Of a stretch of 23,841 nucleotides of DNA, positions 7,227 through 13,886 are shown piece by piece. How positions within the stretch are numbered: position 1 is the stretch's first letter; the number at the start of each line of letters is the position of its first letter. The position numbers and the translations under genes are program-made. Where the stretch lies: NCBI GenBank assembly GCA_964457945.1, contig CAYWFX010000046.1, forward strand, positions 1 through 23,841, in the 5' to 3' direction. The notes beneath the pieces are model-generated. The model made no database searches, was not told the DNA's origin, and saw nothing but the letters and a program-made list of their open reading frames with translations. The DNA comes from PHAA01 sp964457945 (GTDB lineage: Bacteria; Bacillota; Syntrophomonadia; Syntrophomonadales; Syntrophomonadaceae).

Positions 7227-8330
7227 CTGGACTTCAAAGTTCTCAAAACTGAAAATACATGTTCAGCGCGTCTTGGACAACTCAGCACTTCGCATGGGGT
7301 TTTTGATACACCTATTTTTATGCCAGTGGGAACCCAGGCCACAGTTAAGACTCTGACCCCGGATGAGCTTTATGCAATGGGGGCAGGTATCATCCTGTCC
7401 AACACCTATCACCTGCATCTTCGGCCTGGAGAAGATTTAATAGCCAAGGCTGGTGGCCTGCACGGTTTTATGAACTGGAAAAGAGGTCTCTTAACGGATA
7501 GCGGCGGATTTCAGGTATTTAGTCTCAAAGGATTGCGCAAGATAGATGATAACGGGGTTCATTTCAGCTCACACATAGATGGTTCACCCCATTACTTGAC
7601 TCCAGAAATAGTAATGGAGATAGAACAAAAGCTGGGGGCTGATATTGCTATGTGTTTCGATGAATGTTCTCCTTATCCATGTAGCTATGAAGAAGCTGAA
7701 AAGGCAGTCCAGAGAACCAGTATCTGGGCAGCTCGATGTAAGGAGAGTCATAATAAAGCAGATCAGGCCTTGTTTGGTATCATCCAGGGTAATGTCTTTG
7801 CCGACCTACGTAAGCGCAGTGCTCAGGAAATAACCGATTTGGATTTTCCCGGTTATGCCATTGGAGGGCTGAGTGTGGGCGAGCCCAAGCCACAGATGTA
7901 TGAAATGCTGGACCATACTGATTCTTGGCTGCCTGTTCATAAACCTCGCTACCTTATGGGCGTTGGAGCACCGGAGGATTTGGTGGAAGGGGTCAAACGC
8001 GGAATCGATATGTTTGACTGTGTTTTACCGACACGTCTTGCCCGGCATGGAACCGCTTTCACCCACCAGGGTAAACTAGTGGTTCGCAATGCTACTTGTG
8101 CCGGTGATTTTTCCCCGGTAGATGCTGATTGTGACTGCTATGTATGTAAAAATTACAGCCGGGCCTATATCAGACATCTTATCAAGGCCTCTGAGATGTT
8201 GGCACATCGCTTGTTGAGCTATCATAATGTTTACTTTCTAATAAAGTTAATGGAAGATATTAGGAATTCGATTCGGTGCTGTAACTTTACCAGTTTTTAT
8301 GAAAAATTTTATCAGAATTACAGGTTTTAA
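7227..8330 (+). CDS. tgt: tRNA-guanine transglycosylase Tgt, apparently starting at CTG
   Basis: Tgt swaps guanine-34 of GUN-anticodon tRNAs for preQ1, starting the queuosine pathway completed by QueA and QueH. The catalytic Asp91 sits in LTDSGGFQVFSL and the nucleophile Asp264 in IDMFDCVLPTR. Zinc ligands are Cys302, Cys304 and Cys307 in CDCYVC, with a later His in YHN. FGIIQG and GGLSVGEPK are also present. The first in-frame ATG, at 7320, would remove 31 residues that match the conserved Tgt N-terminus (DFKVLKTEN, ARLGQL, HGVFDTPIFMPVGTQ). Between the upstream in-frame stop at 7203 and 7320 there is no in-frame ATG, GTG or TTG. AGGAGG at 7214-7219 stands seven bases before CTG at 7227, giving 367 residues, the family length. 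CTG is therefore the best start, unless there is a sequence error. Confidence 0.93.
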   Translation: MDFKVLKTENTCSARLGQLSTSHGVFDTPIFMPVGTQATVKTLTPDELYAMGAGIILSNTYHLHLRPGEDLIAKAGGLHGFMNWKRGLLTDSGGFQVFSLKGLRKIDDNGVHFSSHIDGSPHYLTPEIVMEIEQKLGADIAMCFDECSPYPCSYEEAEKAVQRTSIWAARCKESHNKADQALFGIIQGNVFADLRKRSAQEITDLDFPGYAIGGLSVGEPKPQMYEMLDHTDSWLPVHKPRYLMGVGAPEDLVEGVKRGIDMFDCVLPTRLARHGTAFTHQGKLVVRNATCAGDFSPVDADCDCYVCKNYSRAYIRHLIKASEMLAHRLLSYHNVYFLIKLMEDIRNSIRCCNFTSFYEKFYQNYRF

Positions 8331-8394
8331 CAAGAGGATTTTTCTATTCATTGGCGAAATGATATAAGGTTGTACAAAAATTAGGAGGGATAAC

Positions 8395-8676
8395 ATGGGT
8401 ATACAGGGACAACAAGGCTGGCTTACGATTGCCATCTACTTTGGAGTTTTCCTGGGCATTTTTTACTTTTTTATTATTATGCCGCGCAAGAAACAGGAAA
8501 AGAAACATAAGGAGATTCTAGCAAGCATCAAGCGGGGGGATAGGGTGGTTACCATTGGTGGACTTCGCGGGGCAATTGCCAAAATTAATGAAGATACGGT
8601 GCTGATTAAGATAAACGACAGCACGGAAATTGAGTTCTTAAAAAATGCTATAGCTTACAAAGTTGAGGATAAATAA
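8395..8676 (+). CDS. yajC: Sec translocase accessory protein YajC
   Basis: YajC is a small inner-membrane partner of SecDF and SecYEG. The 93-residue product has one N-terminal membrane helix (about residues 10-26, LTIAIYFGVFLGIFYFFI), the conserved MPRKKQEKKHKEILASIKRGDRVVTIGG segment and a short acidic tail. AGGAGGG before 8395 gives a clear start. The gene follows tgt by 64 bases, as in many bacteria (tgt-yajC-secD-secF), and overlaps the next gene by one base. A weak TTGGCG/TACAAA pair around 8352-8379 could be an internal promoter, but I would not rely on it. Confidence 0.95.
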   Translation: MGIQGQQGWLTIAIYFGVFLGIFYFFIIMPRKKQEKKHKEILASIKRGDRVVTIGGLRGAIAKINEDTVLIKINDSTEIEFLKNAIAYKVEDK

Positions 8677-9335
8677 TGGTAAGCCTCGGAGATATAAAAG
8701 ATAGCAAGTTTGTTGAGACCTTTGTAATCAAAGGGAATGAGCACCTGGGAGCTATCGGTTATACTGATCATGGTAAAGTACACGTTGGACTGGTATCCAG
8801 CTTAAGCCGTAAGATTTTGTTGGACTTAGGCTATGATGCCAGGATGGCTGAATTAGCCGGAATATCAGGGTATATGCATGATCTGGGCAACGTCATTAAC
8901 CGCAATGAACATAGCCAGAGCGGTGCTCTGATGGCTATGGAAATCCTTCGCAGAATGGGGATGAAGCCAGACGAAATATCCATAATAGTTGCAGCTATAG
9001 GTAATCATGATGAAGGGAGTGGTCACCCTATCAATGCCGTTTCGGCTGCATTGATTCTGGCTGATAAATCGCACGTGCACCGAAACCGGGTCAGGAATAC
9101 AGATGTAGCTACCTTTGATATCCATGACCGGGTAAACTATGCGGTGGAGAAATCAGTTCTAAATGTTGATGGATTGGGTAAGATGATAAGTATGGATTTA
9201 ACGATTGATACCAGCATCTGTCCAGTGATGGAATATTTCGAAATATTTCTCAGTCGTATGTTGATGTGCCGACGAGCGGCAAACTTCTTGGATTGCGAAT
9301 TTGCCTTGATTATCAATGGTGCTAAACTATTGTAG
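8676..9335 (+). CDS. HD-domain phosphohydrolase-like protein between yajC and secD
   Basis: The 219-residue soluble protein has HD-domain features: His in KVHVGLVSSLSRKIL, the HD pair in YMHDLGNVINRNEHS, further His/Asp in NHDEGSGHP, and Asp in LADKSHVHRNRV. This pattern binds metals and usually hydrolyses phosphate esters of nucleotides. The substrate is not evident, and the protein lacks the HD-GYP triad. Its start overlaps the yajC stop by one base (TAATG), with GAGGA at 8665-8669 as ribosome site, so the two are translationally coupled. Its position between yajC and secD is, as far as I recall, shared with other Clostridia, but the reason for it is not known to me. The extreme C-terminus (residues about 195-219) is not part of the recognisable HD core. 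Confidence 0.82.
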   Translation: MVSLGDIKDSKFVETFVIKGNEHLGAIGYTDHGKVHVGLVSSLSRKILLDLGYDARMAELAGISGYMHDLGNVINRNEHSQSGALMAMEILRRMGMKPDEISIIVAAIGNHDEGSGHPINAVSAALILADKSHVHRNRVRNTDVATFDIHDRVNYAVEKSVLNVDGLGKMISMDLTIDTSICPVMEYFEIFLSRMLMCRRAANFLDCEFALIINGAKLL

Positions 9336-9340
9336 ATCTA

Positions 9341-9495
9341 AGGGGCTATAAAGGAATAAATAAGGCAGAATACTCCGAGGATTTTTTGCGCTAGACAAGG
9401 CGTCAAAGCGCAGTCATACTGGAGGGTATGTCAAGCTTTGATAACGAAGTATAGTGCGAAAAAGTAAATGACTAATTTATTTTTTGATAGTCCCT
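9341..9495. mobile_element. MITE-like palindromic element between the HD gene and secD
   Basis: The ends 9341-9367 and 9469-9495 are inverted copies, 21 of 27 bases matching by my alignment (AGGG.CTAT.AA..AATAAA.AG.CA pattern). The similarity continues inward: the TTTTTTGCGCTAGAC stretch from about 9382 and the CAAAGC and CATAC blocks recur in inverse on the right half. The whole 155-base unit therefore folds into one long imperfect hairpin with its tip near 9420-9425. It carries no coding potential. Such structure is typical of non-autonomous miniature inverted-repeat elements. Clear target duplications were not found; TA at 9339-9340 and 9497-9498 is only suggestive. It lies inside an operon, so it will be transcribed and could influence secD-secF expression. 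Confidence 0.72.
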
Positions 9496-9527
9496 ATAAT
9501 TAAAGTAGTTGGAAGGAGGATAAACTG

Positions 9528-10733
9528 GTGCGCAAGAATACCAGTATGGCAATAATTGCAAGTATTATTGTGGTTCTAATCGGGTTGACCTATTTTACCG
9601 CCCGGCCTATATTAAATAATTTGAAGCTGGGACTGGACTTACAAGGCGGCCTACATGTCGTGCTGATGGCCGATGAGAAAGAGGGACAAGAGGTAACTGC
9701 GGATACGATTCAAAAATCTATTGGGGTTTTAAGGAACCGTATTGATAATCTCGGGGTCAAAGAGCCAATTATTTATCCCCAGGGTAAAAACCGTATTGTT
9801 ATCGAATTAGCCGGAGTAAATGATCCGGAAGAGGCTGTGAACATAATAAAAAACACGGCTCAATTAGAGTTCCGGGATGAAAATGGGAAAATATTGGTTA
9901 CCGGCAAAGACCTCAAAGATGCTCAGGCTTCGCCTGGCACGGGAGGCAAGGGAGCGTCTGTAAATCTGGAATTTAATACAGAAGGTACTAAACTATTTGC
10001 AGCTGCTACCGCAGCGAATGTTGGCAAGCGAATAGCTATTGTCATAGATGATCAGGTTATTAGCGCTCCTAACGTAAATGAATCGATTCCCAGTGGTAAG
10101 GCCGAAATATCCGGTGGCTTTACTGCGGATGAAGCTCAGAATCTGGCAGTATTGCTGCGTTCAGGTGCCCTGCCAGTATCATTTAGCATCATGGAAAAAC
10201 GCACCGTGGGACCTACCCTGGGATTAGATTCGCTGAACATGAGCGTAAAGGCAGCAATTGTTGGCTTAATTGCCATTCTAATATTTATGCTGGGCTACTA
10301 CCTACTGCCAGGTTTGGTGGCTGACATTTCGATGGTCTTGTATTCCATTCTGGTCTTAGGTGTTATGGCCCTTATGGGTTCGGTATTAACTCTGCCGGGT
10401 ATCGCTGGATTTGTTCTTTCCATAGGCATGGCAGTGGATGCGAATGTTATTATTTATGAGCACATTAAAGAGGAATTGCGTTTTGGCAAGACTCTAAAAG
10501 CCGCCATAGAAGCCGGATTTGCCCGGGCATTCTGGACCATTTTTGATTCTAATTTAACTACATTGATTGCTGCGGTGGTGCTTATCTGGTTTGGAACCGG
10601 ACCGATCAAGGGATTTGCAGTTACCCTCTCCATAGGCATCGTAGCCAGTATGGTGGTGGCACTTACATTTACCCGTTATTTATTGGTTTTGTTTGCTGAT
10701 ATTACCAAGAACAATAAATTATATGGAGTATAA
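9528..10733 (+). CDS. secD: Protein translocase subunit SecD
   Basis: SecD works with SecF to pull exported proteins through the membrane using the proton gradient. The 401-residue product has a first membrane helix (about residues 7-25), the LGLDLQGGLHVVL periplasmic opening, the P1 domain with VLRNRIDNLGVKEPIIYPQG, and five C-terminal helices. The conserved MAVDANVIIYEHIKEE and GFARAFWTIFDSNLTTLIAA motifs of the RND fold are present. It is shorter than the Escherichia protein but normal for Firmicutes with split SecD and SecF. GTG start, with GGAAGGAGG seven bases upstream. The MITE-like element occupies most of the gap in front. Confidence 0.96.
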   Translation: MRKNTSMAIIASIIVVLIGLTYFTARPILNNLKLGLDLQGGLHVVLMADEKEGQEVTADTIQKSIGVLRNRIDNLGVKEPIIYPQGKNRIVIELAGVNDPEEAVNIIKNTAQLEFRDENGKILVTGKDLKDAQASPGTGGKGASVNLEFNTEGTKLFAAATAANVGKRIAIVIDDQVISAPNVNESIPSGKAEISGGFTADEAQNLAVLLRSGALPVSFSIMEKRTVGPTLGLDSLNMSVKAAIVGLIAILIFMLGYYLLPGLVADISMVLYSILVLGVMALMGSVLTLPGIAGFVLSIGMAVDANVIIYEHIKEELRFGKTLKAAIEAGFARAFWTIFDSNLTTLIAAVVLIWFGTGPIKGFAVTLSIGIVASMVVALTFTRYLLVLFADITKNNKLYGV

Positions 10734-10745
10734 GGAGGGTAGGAA

Positions 10746-11588
10746 ATGCAATTTATAGAAAAAAGAAAGTGGTTCTATATATTTTCATTATTGATTATAA
10801 TTCCGGGAATTGTGTCTATGTTTGTGCAGGGATTCAACCTGGGAATAGACTTTAAGGGTGGCTCCGTGTTGCGTTACAAAATGGATGCGTCTATTTCTGC
10901 TCCTGAGGTTACCAAAACCATAAGTGATTTGAATTTGGTAAAAGAGGTTAGCGTCCAGCAGAGCAACAATGAATTCTATATTCGCACTAATGAATTGGGA
11001 CAGGAAGAAACCAAGAAAATAACCGATGAACTCAAAGCCAAATATACAAATGTGGAATTACAGAGTGCAGAAAGCGTAGGTGCTACTATCGGCGGCGAAT
11101 TGATCAGGAATGCATTCCTGGCAATTCTGATTGCCCTGGTATTGATGCTTATCTACATTACATTCCGCTTTGAGTGGACCTTTGGGTTGGCAGCCGTACT
11201 AGCGCTTTTTCACGATGTTGTCATCGTGTGTGGATTGTTTTCCATATTCCAATGGGAGGTCAACAGCGCCTTCATCGCGGCGATATTAACCATCATTGGT
11301 TATTCCATCAATGATACCATTGTTATATTTGATCGGGTGAGAGAGAACCTGCGCATGAAGAAGAAGGACGCACTCGCTGTCCTTTTGAACAAGAGTATCA
11401 TGCAAACCATGAATCGCTCGGTTAACACCGTTCTTACGGTACTAATGCCTTTGATTACCCTGCTATTATTTGGAGGGGGAACAATTAAGGTTTTTGTAAT
11501 AGCGCTGCTGGTTGGCTTCTTATTTGGAATGTATTCATCCATCTGCGTTGCCAGCCCGATCTATTATGAAATAAAGCAAAGAGGATAA
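10746..11588 (+). CDS. secF: Protein translocase subunit SecF
   Basis: SecF is the partner of SecD. The 280-residue product starts with a membrane helix (about residues 11-28), followed by FNLGIDFKGGSVLRYK, a short extracytoplasmic domain, and five helices. Family motifs include ALFHDVVIVCGLFSIF, IGYSINDTIVIFDRVRENLR and MQTMNRSVNTVLTVL. It starts 12 bases after secD with AAGGAGGG as ribosome site. It ends the long ruv-que-sec run; a strong terminator lies 45 bases downstream. Confidence 0.96.
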   Translation: MQFIEKRKWFYIFSLLIIIPGIVSMFVQGFNLGIDFKGGSVLRYKMDASISAPEVTKTISDLNLVKEVSVQQSNNEFYIRTNELGQEETKKITDELKAKYTNVELQSAESVGATIGGELIRNAFLAILIALVLMLIYITFRFEWTFGLAAVLALFHDVVIVCGLFSIFQWEVNSAFIAAILTIIGYSINDTIVIFDRVRENLRMKKKDALAVLLNKSIMQTMNRSVNTVLTVLMPLITLLLFGGGTIKVFVIALLVGFLFGMYSSICVASPIYYEIKQRG

Positions 11589-11632
11589 GGGGAGAACTTG
11601 GGGTTTTAACTGAAAAAGAAATGACTGAACAT

Positions 11633-11675
11633 AAAAAGATGGGATTTCATTAATGCAATGGAGTCCCATCTTTTT
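11633..11675. terminator. Bidirectional terminator between secF and the CDF gene
   Basis: AAAAAGATGGGA at 11633-11644 pairs perfectly with TCCCATCTTTTT at 11664-11675 (12 pairs, 19-base loop). A and T runs on opposite sides give a U tract for either direction. It suits the convergent arrangement of secF and the cation-efflux gene. Confidence 0.9.
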
Positions 11676-11761
11676 ATATCAAGTTTTGAAGTAAGACATG
11701 CGCATATGGCTGGTTTTATATTATGGAAAAATAAGATTGCCTAAAATTTTTACAATAAGGG

Positions 11762-12721
11762 TTAAGGGGTATTTTCCGAAAGCTGGTTCTTAATCCTTGC
11801 GCAACCAGTACATGACGTACAGTCCTCGTCTTCACAGGGTTCTGCATGAACCAGAACATGTACCATAGGCAGGCGTTCGATTATTTTCTCCTCTAGCAGG
11901 TCACAAAGAGCGTGAACCTCAGCGATACTAAGGTCGCGGGGAACGACCAGATGCATATCTACGTAGCGCGCAGATCCTGCCCGGCGCGTCCGAAGTTCGT
12001 GAAAACCTATCACACCTGCGGGGGCAATAAGCTCTACAGCCTGCATGATTTGTTCTTCTTCTTCTGTAGGGAGGGCTACATCCAGCAAGGGAGCAAAGGA
12101 TTTGACAGTAATGTCCCAGGCCGCTTTAGTGATTAGCAGAGCGACCCCAATAGCGATGATAGGGTCTAGAATCTGAATTTTAGTAATAGCAATAACGCCC
12201 AAACCCACCAAAACTCCCACCGAAGTGTAGACATCGGTTCGCAAATGCATAGCATCAGCTTCCAATGCGACCGATTCCGTTTTGATGGCTACCTTCATGA
12301 GTATATTGGAAATGAAAAGGTTAGCCAGGGAAGCAACGGCCATAACTACGACGCCTATACCCAGAGACTGGACCTCTCCACCATGTATGATTTTCTTGTA
12401 GGCCTCTACTAGAATCCAAATAGCCGCTACAAATATTAGCAATGCTTCAATAGTTCCTGAAATATTTTCATACTTGCCGTGGCCGTAACGATGTTCGTTA
12501 TCAGGGGGGCGACCAGAAATTCGTACCGAAGTAAAGGCGATGACTGCTGCTAGTAAATCCAAACTGGAATGAATAGCTTCGGAAAGGACACTGACTGAGC
12601 CGGTCACAATTCCGGCAATCAGCTTAAAAATGACCAGGGTAATATTAGAGAAAATAGACAGGGCTGCCACCTTGGCTTTTTCATCTGCCAGTACATTTTT
12701 AACCCAAGCAATCAAGCTCAC
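11762..12721 (-). CDS. Cation diffusion facilitator (CDF) metal efflux transporter with Cys-rich tail
   Basis: CDF proteins export divalent metals in exchange for protons. The 319-residue product has six predicted membrane helices between about residues 17 and 205. The metal site motifs are HxxxD in helix 2 (SEAIHSSLD) and HxxxD in helix 5 (ADAMHLRTD), a pattern usual in zinc and cobalt CDFs. The RPPDNEHRYGHGKYEN loop is typical. A cytoplasmic domain follows (VALPTEEEEQI to VHVLVHAEP). The last part, CEDEDCTSCTGC, adds a C-x4-C-x2-C-x2-C cluster beyond the usual end. Start is GTG with GGGAGG eight bases before it. The leader holds an intrinsic terminator and a folded region suggestive of a metal riboswitch. 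The exact metal cannot be fixed from sequence. Confidence 0.92.
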   Translation of the reverse strand: MSLIAWVKNVLADEKAKVAALSIFSNITLVIFKLIAGIVTGSVSVLSEAIHSSLDLLAAVIAFTSVRISGRPPDNEHRYGHGKYENISGTIEALLIFVAAIWILVEAYKKIIHGGEVQSLGIGVVVMAVASLANLFISNILMKVAIKTESVALEADAMHLRTDVYTSVGVLVGLGVIAITKIQILDPIIAIGVALLITKAAWDITVKSFAPLLDVALPTEEEEQIMQAVELIAPAGVIGFHELRTRRAGSARYVDMHLVVPRDLSIAEVHALCDLLEEKIIERLPMVHVLVHAEPCEDEDCTSCTGCARIKNQLSENTP

Positions 12722-12735
12722 AATAAATACCTCCC

Positions 12736-12832
12736 TAAATAAATAAAACGGGACTTCAATAATACATTAAAGTCCCGCGGTATATCCGCTGCCCTTACCG
12801 AGCCTAGCCTAAAGGCCTGACCATTATATGAC
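12736..12832 (-). promoter_or_regulatory. Candidate metal-sensing riboswitch (NiCo/czcD-like) with intrinsic terminator, 5' of the CDF gene
   Basis: Read on the minus strand, short stems follow each other: GCC/GGC (12807-12816), GCTC/GGGC (12791-12803) and GCGG/CCGC (12777-12789). A possible closing stem joins 12821-12829 with about 12764-12773. Next comes a 12-pair terminator hairpin (12749-12777) with a T-rich tract (12736-12748), just before the ribosome site. The closing stem would use the terminator's own left arm, so the two are mutually exclusive. The order CAGGC, GGCA, stem-loop, GGGAC recalls the NiCo riboswitch found before CDF genes in clostridia, where metal turns expression on. 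I am sure of the terminator and less sure of the aptamer family. Confidence 0.5.
12749..12777 (-). terminator. Leader terminator (attenuator) of the CDF gene
   Basis: CGGGACTT pairs with AAGTCCCG, extended by a wobble and three A-T pairs around a five-base loop, followed on the minus strand by TTTTATTTATTT. It lies between the leader and the coding region of the CDF gene, so it must be conditional rather than an end-of-gene signal. Confidence 0.8.
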
Positions 12833-13052
12833 CATATTATATTGATACTATTTATATGTTCTTTATCTCAGATTATTCTAATACCAGTATAATGTTATTA
12901 GTATAACACAAAAGATAATTAATGTGTGAGCAATAATGCAATTATTTTTCTTCTAAAGGGTTTTTTTAATGTAAGTAGAAATCTTACAAATACAAAGGGA
13001 CTTTCAAGAAGCAAACTAGTCATTATTATTATCGGGATAGGAGATTGATGAA
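12833..13052. promoter_or_regulatory. A+T-rich divergent promoter region between the CDF gene and lapA-like gene
   Basis: This stretch must contain promoters for both the leftward CDF leader and the rightward lapA-like gene. Candidate boxes are weak: TATAAT at 12888-12893 (plus) overlaps TATACT on the minus strand, within a small dyad ATAC-CA-GTAT at 12881-12890. A short stem (GTAAG...CTTAC) lies near 12971-12987. No coding sequence is seen. I cannot assign a regulator. Confidence 0.35.
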
Positions 13053-13358
13053 ATGAATGCATATTTATTAGGCGCCCTCTTCTTTGTCATTGCCATAGTG
13101 GGTTTTGTACTACAGAATGATACCCAGGTGACCGTTCACTTCATAACCTGGATATCGCCCTCCATATCGCTGGCTGTGGTAGTGCTTATTTCAGCCAGCG
13201 TGGGTGCATTGATTACTTTTTTACTGGATAGTTACCGGGCCTTTAAAACTGGTCAAAAGCTAAGGAACCTGATCAACCAAAATAGCAAATATGAAAAAGA
13301 AATTCAAGCATTGAAGGGGAGCAAGCATTCCTCCAAATCTAAGGAAGAGGTTGAATAA
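13053..13358 (+). CDS. LapA-domain (DUF1049) membrane protein
   Basis: The 101-residue product has two membrane helices (about residues 4-20 and 36-58) with QNDTQVTVHFITWI between them, then a basic, coiled C-terminal tail in the cytoplasm. This is the LapA/YciM-partner domain (DUF1049), found in small envelope proteins; in Gram-negative bacteria it works with LapB, but its role in Firmicutes is not defined. ATG start with GGATAGGAGATT upstream. The stop directly abuts the dtd start, so the two are likely one unit. Confidence 0.82.
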   Translation: MNAYLLGALFFVIAIVGFVLQNDTQVTVHFITWISPSISLAVVVLISASVGALITFLLDSYRAFKTGQKLRNLINQNSKYEKEIQALKGSKHSSKSKEEVE

Positions 13359-13808
13359 ATGCGCGCTGTTGTCCAAAGAACCAAACGGAGCAGGGTGTCG
13401 GTAGGCGGAATTGAAAGGGCCAGCATCAATGCCGGATTAATCGTTTTGCTGGGGATCAAGAGGGGAGATAGTGTTGCTGATTGCGAATTCCTAATGGATA
13501 AAATCATGAATCTACGGATATTTGAAGACGGGGAGGGTAAGATGAATCGCTCCCTTCTGGATATAAGCGGAGAAATACTTCTGGTGAGCCAGTTTACACT
13601 GTATGGGGATGCGCGCAAGGGCAGAAGGCCCAGTTTCATCGAAGCAGAACAGCCGGATGCCGCCTTACCCATGTTTGATTATTGTGTTAACTATATAAGG
13701 AATGAAGGTATTAAGGTTGAGACTGGCGTATTCGGGGCTGATATGCAGGTTGACATACAGAATGATGGTCCCTGCACCATATTATTAGATAGCGAGAGAC
13801 TGTTTTAG
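13359..13808 (+). CDS. dtd: D-aminoacyl-tRNA deacylase Dtd
   Basis: Dtd removes D-amino acids, and glycine mischarged on tRNA-Ala, from tRNA. The 149-residue product opens MRAVVQRTKRSRVSVGG and has the family motif SQFTLYGDARKGRRPSF, which corresponds to the SQxT active-site segment. The C-terminal NDGPCTILLDS stands in place of the usual NxGPVT: Cys replaces the usual Val, while the Gly-Pro pair is kept. Length is normal. It starts right after the lapA-like stop with a ribosome site inside that gene's end (AAGGAAGAGG). Confidence 0.95.
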   Translation: MRAVVQRTKRSRVSVGGIERASINAGLIVLLGIKRGDSVADCEFLMDKIMNLRIFEDGEGKMNRSLLDISGEILLVSQFTLYGDARKGRRPSFIEAEQPDAALPMFDYCVNYIRNEGIKVETGVFGADMQVDIQNDGPCTILLDSERLF

Positions 13809-13848
13809 TCCCCTCTCTGTTGTGCGTAGCTAAGTTTGGGGGCGGGTA

Positions 13849-13857
13849 TGATATAAT
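13849..13857 (+). promoter_or_regulatory. Extended -10 promoter for the CCA transferase gene
   Basis: TGATATAAT at 13849-13857 is a perfect TGN-TATAAT extended -10. No good -35 is found at 16-18 bases, which extended -10 promoters tolerate. It lies about 30 bases before the GTG start at 13887. Confidence 0.5.
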
Positions 13858-13886
13858 GCAAATAACATAAAATAAGGAGATAAGAC

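Noticed and set aside
12881..12890. ATAC-CA-GTAT dyad as a metalloregulator operator
   Set aside because: Too short and in an A+T-rich area where such dyads occur by chance; no second copy was found.
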